A stretch of 19,061 bases of DNA. It comes from GCA-020343675 sp964462945 (GTDB taxonomy: Bacteria; Planctomycetota; Phycisphaerae; Sedimentisphaerales; Anaerobacaceae). Positions 15,992 to 19,061 of this stretch are shown here, in pieces; the stretch's first letter is position 1, and every line of letters starts with the position of its first letter. The stretch is taken from the NCBI GenBank assembly GCA_964462945.1, contig CAYWZW010000090.1, positions 1 through 19,061 on the forward strand, read 5' to 3'. The position numbers and the translations under genes are program-made. Under the pieces are notes generated by a model that saw only the letters and a program-made list of their open reading frames with translations, did no database searches and was not told the origin of the DNA.

Positions 15992-16431
15992 CCAAAAAAG
16001 AAGAGGCATGGGTAGGATTGTTTTTGGGCATACCAATTCTTGTTATCCCCAGCGTTGTTGCTGTATTCATCGCTTACGACAAAGGGCTATCCTTTGCTCC
16101 CTTGTTGATGTTTACCGGCACGGTCATCTGGGGAGGTTTGCTTTGGCTGCTGCCTTACATTCAGCGCAAATTCCGCAAAGACCAAAAGGTAATCACGTTC
16201 GACGAGCGGGATCAGCTCATCCATAAGAGGGCCGTGATGGTATCCTATGTTGCGCTTTGGTTCTATTTCGTCGCGGCTTGTGTCATAACCTGGTGCATCG
16301 TTGGCCCTAACGGTTCGATCTCAGTGAACGTCATGCCCCTGACACTCGTGGGGGGCCTTGTCCTTTTTAATTGCGTGCAAGGTTTGGCCGCCTTGATTTT
16401 GTACGGTCGGGGGACCAAAGATGGCGCATAA
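15988..16431 (+). CDS. Four-helix membrane protein with DERD motif, paralog 2 (DUF2178-like)
   Basis: A 147-residue membrane protein paralogous to the preceding one: FDERDQLIHKRA (71-82), VGPNGSISV (105-113) and YGRGTK (139-144) line up with it, while the first two helices have diverged more. Four membrane helices are predicted (about 8-30, 36-56, 84-105, 115-138). It starts with GTG at 15988, inside the GTGA that also ends the upstream gene, with AAAGGAG 7 nt before it, so translation is probably coupled. Its end overlaps the XRE gene by 11 bp. The two proteins may form a heteromer; function unknown. Confidence 0.78.
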   Translation: MTKKEEAWVGLFLGIPILVIPSVVAVFIAYDKGLSFAPLLMFTGTVIWGGLLWLLPYIQRKFRKDQKVITFDERDQLIHKRAVMVSYVALWFYFVAACVITWCIVGPNGSISVNVMPLTLVGGLVLFNCVQGLAALILYGRGTKDGA

Positions 16432-16666
16432 TGAGCTGAGCAACCAGATTCGCCGGCTGCGTTTTGAACATGGCGAGATGACACAGCAGCAGTTGGCCGA
16501 CAAGGTGAACGTAACGCGCCAGACGATCATCGCCATCGAAGCCGGTAAGTACGCGCCCTCATTGCCTCTGGCGTTCCGCATCGCCCGAACCTTCGGCGTC
16601 CCGATAGAACAGGTCTTCGAATACGTAGGGGCGGCCCCATGTGGCCACCCTCCACAGGGAGCCTAA
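16421..16666 (+). CDS. XRE-family helix-turn-helix regulator
   Basis: An 81-residue Cro/CI-type DNA-binding protein with no other domain. The helix-turn-helix covers roughly residues 22-45 (QQQLADKVNVTRQTIIAIEAG), followed by the usual YAPSLPLAFRIARTFGVPIEQVF, as in small YozG-like regulators. It overlaps the second membrane-protein gene by 11 bp, and GGGGGA lies 6 nt before ATG 16421. It is probably the operon's own repressor, acting on the dyad at 15479-15497. Residues 69-81 are encoded by a dispersed-type hairpin repeat and are unlikely to be part of the original protein. Confidence 0.88.
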   Translation: MAHNELSNQIRRLRFEHGEMTQQQLADKVNVTRQTIIAIEAGKYAPSLPLAFRIARTFGVPIEQVFEYVGAAPCGHPPQGA

Positions 16667-16716
16667 TGCCAGGGCGTCGATGATGAATCTGGGCAACCAC
16701 ATGGGGTTGCCCCTAC
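16625..16716. repeat. MITE/REP-like pair of facing hairpin repeats
   Basis: Two 26-base units, 16625-16650 and 16691-16716, face each other across 40 bases; the second, reverse-complemented, matches the first in 21 of 26 positions. Each unit folds on itself. In unit 2 GGGCAACC pairs perfectly with GGTTGCCC; in unit 1 GGGCGGCC pairs with GGCCACCC with one mismatch. Two of the paired positions changed together (G-C pairs in one unit, A-T pairs in the other). The left unit encodes the XRE C-terminus and the right unit supplies the TAG stop of the GH5 gene. Confidence 0.7.
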
Positions 16717-17801
16717 GCGAACTCTTGGAGTAGTTCCAGGAATTTTCGGTCGAGCTTGTGGCCGTGGAATTCTTCGTATTGGACGTCTGTGCGGCCGGAG
16801 TCGATAATCCCGAATGAGCCGCGGAAGTTCCACATCGCCAGTCCGATGCCATGCTCGGTGAGAATTTCCAGAACGTCGCGCAGCCAGGCCAGAACGACCT
16901 TGTGCGGCGTTTTGCTGTATGTGCCGCCTTCGCCGCAGTGCACTCCGATACCCTTCTTGGCCAGGTCGGCCCATTTCTGATAATGCTTCTCGAGGCGCTG
17001 GCGGTCCCAGCCGTGCCCGGGCCAGGCCGGCTCGGGATAATTCTTGCTGTCAACCCACGAGGCTTGGTAGTGGCTTATGAACATCGGTTCGTAGGCCCGG
17101 CAGCTTTGCGCGATTCCAAGGTCGGCCAATTCGGGCATGGGCTCGCGGGCCCAGCTCAGGCCGTCGGCAATAATAATGCGGTCGGGGCTTACCTTGCGAA
17201 TGGCCGCCACCGCCGCCCGCACGACCCGCTCGTGGTCGGCGCGACTCATCCGCTCACTCTCGGAAGGCGGCTCATTGATAAGATTGAAACTGAGCCTATT
17301 TTTTGGAGTGCCCTCGTAGCGTTGTGCCAGCAATTCCCAGTGGAAGCAGAACGCATCGAGCGCCGTCTTGTCCTTCCAGAGATTATGCGGCTCAGTGAAC
17401 TCTCTGTTGACCGAGTAGCCCGGTCCCCGATGGAAGTTCAGGCTCACGTGCAGACCGTATTTGCCGCCCAGCTCGATTGCCCGGTCGAGCTTCTCGAGCA
17501 TGGGCTCGTGGACTTTATAGTCGTCGCCGTCCTCGATCCAGAGGCGATAGCAGGTCGGCAGCCGGACAAAGTCGAAGCCGAAATCGCGGATCCAGCGAAA
17601 GTCGTCTTCCGCCCAATCGCCCTTGCTTCGCATCGTGAACATCTCCAGCAGGTTAAATCCCCGCCATCGAGGCAGCGCCGTCTGTGCCGGCGGTTGGCCG
17701 AGCTTACCTTTGCCTTTGGGTTCCCGTGCATACCCCGGCAGCGCCGCCGCAGCCGCCCCAGCCGCCGCCATCTTCAAAAACTCGCGTCGATTATTTTCCA
17801 T
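16713..17801 (-). CDS. Tat-exported GH5 family glycoside hydrolase (endoglucanase/mannanase type)
   Basis: A 362-residue predicted beta-glycanase of family GH5. The N-terminus has a twin-arginine export motif, RREFLKM (5-11), followed by an Ala-rich segment ending near GYA (25). The barrel shows FVRLPTCYRLW (79-89), the acid/base Glu in NLINEPP (E177), a HYQ block near 244 and the nucleophile Glu in VHCGEGG (E291), then W324 in LAMWNF. Substrate (cellulose, mannan or other beta-glucan) cannot be told from sequence. ATG 17801 has GAGG 8 nt upstream. The stop codon TAG is the first triplet provided by the hairpin repeat, so the original C-terminus may have been altered. It converges on the XRE gene. 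Confidence 0.9.
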   Translation of the reverse strand: MENNRREFLKMAAAGAAAAALPGYAREPKGKGKLGQPPAQTALPRWRGFNLLEMFTMRSKGDWAEDDFRWIRDFGFDFVRLPTCYRLWIEDGDDYKVHEPMLEKLDRAIELGGKYGLHVSLNFHRGPGYSVNREFTEPHNLWKDKTALDAFCFHWELLAQRYEGTPKNRLSFNLINEPPSESERMSRADHERVVRAAVAAIRKVSPDRIIIADGLSWAREPMPELADLGIAQSCRAYEPMFISHYQASWVDSKNYPEPAWPGHGWDRQRLEKHYQKWADLAKKGIGVHCGEGGTYSKTPHKVVLAWLRDVLEILTEHGIGLAMWNFRGSFGIIDSGRTDVQYEEFHGHKLDRKFLELLQEFA

Positions 17802-17858
17802 AAGATCTGCCTCACTCGACAAAAAAACGCTTCACGACTCTGAATTTGAACTCGAATC

Positions 17859-17887
17859 ATTATATGTTGGAAGCGGCGAATTGTAAC
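17859..17887 (-). promoter_or_regulatory. Promoter of the GH5 gene
   Basis: On the minus strand GTTACA (17887-17882, 4 of 6 matches) is followed after 17 nt by a perfect TATAAT (17864-17859). Transcription would begin near 17852, about 50 nt before the ATG at 17801. Confidence 0.55.
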
Positions 17888-17893
17888 GAGAAA

Positions 17894-18022
17894 ATGACCG
17901 ACCGGGAACAAGACTCAGCTACACCCGATAATTTCTGGAAGGTCTGGGAAAAAATCATACAAAGGGCATTGCTCGGCCGATATAAAGTATGTATAATAGC
18001 TTCGTCGTTGAGCAAAAATTAG
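17894..18022 (+). CDS. Possible small protein, 42 residues
   Basis: An ATG-to-TAG frame of 42 residues starting MTDREQDSATPDNFWKVW and continuing with a basic, partly hydrophobic second half. Only a weak GAG precedes the ATG. A strong promoter for the next frame lies inside it (17969-17997). I do not recognise it; it could be a small gene, the stump of a lost gene, or chance. Confidence 0.2.
   Translation: MTDREQDSATPDNFWKVWEKIIQRALLGRYKVCIIASSLSKN
17969..17997 (+). promoter_or_regulatory. Promoter of the broken HepT-like gene
   Basis: TTGCTC (17969-17974) and a perfect TATAAT (17992-17997) are separated by 17 nt. Transcription would start near 18004, about 45 nt before ATG 18049. Confidence 0.5.
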
Positions 18023-18048
18023 CCCTGTCTTCAATTGGATACATCGTT

Positions 18049-18568
18049 ATGGACCGGCAACAGATCGGCGTGAAGCTTACCATTGACGCTTTGAAGCCGC
18101 CATTCAAGATAGACGGTTTCATAGACCGTTTGATCATCCAAAAAGCGGTTTATACCCATTCCAGTTGAGAAATCACCCTTGCCTATTTCGTAAGACCTTG
18201 CAAAACAACGCGTTACGTAACGCTCAGTACCGAAAACTCATCTGGAACGGGTATATCTGGCGCAGGCGGCCGGGCAGGTAGTCCTGTTCAGAAGACAGAT
18301 GTATCTTGAGCAGTTTCGCAAGGGCACCAAGGTACAGTCGGCGATAATCCACCAGTTTTTTATTATCGGAGAGGTAGCGAAACTGCTAAGCGATGAGTTT
18401 AAAAAGGCAAGTCCCTCCTTGCCATGGTCCGCAATGGCGCGTATGCAGGATAAACTGATTCACCACTACCGAGGAGTTGACCTTGGAGAGGTGTGGAGGG
18501 CAGCTGAGTCCGAAATACCGAAACTCCTGCAATTCCTCGAATCGCACGGGCCGGAAGAAACGGCGTGA
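18049..18568 (+). pseudogene. HepT-like (DUF86) gene, chimeric and interrupted by a 101-bp element
   Basis: As it stands, translation from ATG 18049 stops after 39 codons (TGA 18166-18168) inside the inserted element. Deleting bases 18153-18253 and one TA joins the frame into a single 138-residue ORF. Its C-terminal 85 residues match HepT/DUF86, the toxin or RNase-like partner of minimal nucleotidyltransferases: FIIGEVAKLLSDEF, PWSAMARMQDKLIHHY and VDLGEVW. The family RX4HXY motif reads QDKLIHHY here, so the catalytic Arg is Gln. The first 40 residues (IDGFIDRLIIQKAVYLAQAAG) are unlike HepT and recall the start of YwgA-like proteins, so the ORF may be a fusion made by deletion. No nucleotidyltransferase partner is visible. 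Downstream ATG 18299 could still start an 89-residue HepT fragment. Confidence 0.7.
18153..18253. mobile_element. MITE-like element, 101 bp, with TA target duplication
   Basis: The 17-bp ends TACCC[A/G]TTCCAG[T/A]TGAG are inverted repeats with two mismatches (18153-18169 and 18237-18253). TA flanks both sides (18151-18152 and 18254-18255), as expected for Tc1/mariner or IS630-type transposition. The element has no coding capacity. It contains a perfect 14-bp palindrome, GCGTTACGTAACGC, at 18210-18223. Removal with one TA restores the host reading frame exactly. The enzyme that moved it is not identified; its ends are not visibly present at the nearby IS630 fragment. Confidence 0.75.
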
Positions 18569-18611
18569 CGAAAATCCAGTATTGAAAAGGCGAGCAAGAA
18601 AAGCTTTCCAT

Positions 18612-18625
18612 CAGCCGGCCGGCTG
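18612..18625. repeat. Perfect 14-bp G/C palindrome
   Basis: CAGCCGGCCGGCTG is its own reverse complement. It lies 44 bp after the HepT-like stop, in the 151-bp gap before the transposase fragment. There is no T-run behind it, so it is not a standard terminator. Nothing else was recognised in 18569-18719. Confidence 0.4.
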
Positions 18626-18719
18626 CGAGCGCGTGTGGTCACTTCACACCGACCTCGGTAGGAATAATTAGGTTATCGCTTCAATATTGCTTCACTATCG
18701 GCCTAGTAGTCTGTAACAC

Positions 18720-19061
18720 CTATATTACTGGGTAGAGTCTCTTTAGTTTTACGCGAGCGTCGGCAGTTGTGAATTGCCAATCCACCGTGGCATCAGCCTG
18801 ATTGCGTTTTTGCTCCCAAGCGGCCACTTCACCTATCATCTGTCCCTTCGTCGGAATATATTGAGACAAACACTGGCGACTGAGGACACCGATTTCGATT
18901 TCAGCCATGTTGAGCCAACTGCCGTGTTTGGGGGTGTAATGAATCTCCAACTTATCCGCCAGGCGACGCGCCTCAGCGGGTTCAAAGGCTTCATAAAGCG
19001 ATCCGGTCGTGGAGGTATAACCGGAAGTTGTGGATGGACGGATGATGAAAGCGGCGTACTC
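18720..19061 (-). CDS. IS630-family transposase, C-terminal part, running off the window
   Basis: The frame is open from the window edge to a TAG at 18722-18720, 113 residues. From LYEAFEPAEARRLADKLEIH through YTPKHGSWLNMAEIEIGVLS to TTADARVKLKRLYP it matches the C-terminal half of IS630-type DDE transposases, with the catalytic-Glu region around NMAEIEIG. The expected DN.NTH segment with the second Asp, which should lie just before SLYEAF, is not seen; the frame reads TSTTGS there, and the residues before it look unrelated. The copy may therefore be recombined or decayed upstream. The rest lies outside the window, and its terminal repeats could not be defined. Confidence 0.78.
   Translation of the reverse strand, partial: EYAAFIIRPSTTSGYTSTTGSLYEAFEPAEARRLADKLEIHYTPKHGSWLNMAEIEIGVLSRQCLSQYIPTKGQMIGEVAAWEQKRNQADATVDWQFTTADARVKLKRLYPVI

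Noticed and set aside
16851..17843. A 330-codon plus-strand open frame
   Set aside because: It mirrors the GH5 gene on the other strand and shows no family resemblance.
17955..18137. A 60-codon minus-strand frame
   Set aside because: It is antisense to the HepT-like gene start and its promoter, and has no recognisable similarity.
1..19061. CRISPR arrays, tRNA or rRNA genes
   Set aside because: No regularly spaced direct repeats, no cloverleaf with a T-loop consensus and no rRNA signature were noticed on reading; a dedicated scan was not possible.

Overview
The window looks like chromosomal DNA of a planctomycete-type bacterium, probably Phycisphaerae/Sedimentisphaerales-like. This is inferred from three things: separate coaB and coaC genes lying with rpoZ, gmk, yicC, secG and tpiA; a PurB of the animal/eukaryote-like type; and several secreted glycoside hydrolases scattered among housekeeping genes. 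No rRNA, tRNA or CRISPR array was seen, so the taxonomy is not proven.

Layout. (1) 1-7017, plus strand: a lipoprotein GH95 alpha-L-fucosidase-type enzyme behind a promoter and a leader with two hairpins, an aldo/keto reductase, an orphan beta-class DNA methyltransferase, then purB and pyrE (purine and pyrimidine synthesis). (2) 13835-7038, minus strand: a compact run of nine genes, pheA-tpiA-secG-yicC-gmk-rpoZ-coaC-coaB and a DUF4038/GH140-like hydrolase. The last gene overlaps the end of coaB by 110 bp. The run starts from a promoter whose -35 box overlaps that of the divergent ogt gene. (3) 13992-14516 (+) ogt and 15321-14617 (-) a zinc-ribbon/PH-domain membrane protein. (4) 15557-16666, plus strand: a three-gene operon of two paralogous four-helix membrane proteins and an XRE repressor-like protein, with a dyad placed between -35 and -10 of its promoter. 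(5) 17801-16713 (-): a Tat-exported GH5 glycosidase. (6) 17890-19061: an accessory patch with a broken HepT-like gene, a small inverted-repeat element and an IS630-type transposase fragment.

Most interesting points. At 18153-18253 a 101-bp MITE-like element sits at a duplicated TA inside a HepT-like reading frame; removing it with one TA restores a single 138-codon ORF. At 16625-16716 two facing hairpin units differ by compensatory base changes; one encodes the last 13 residues of the XRE protein and the other supplies the stop codon of the GH5 gene. The XRE/membrane-protein operon has a clear candidate operator. The GH140-like enzyme carries Glu where the family has its general-acid Asp.

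Functionally the window mixes core metabolism (Phe, purines, pyrimidines, CoA, glycolysis, Sec export, RNA polymerase) with polysaccharide degradation (GH95, GH140-like, GH5). All family assignments come from reading the translated sequence against remembered family motifs; no database search was run.
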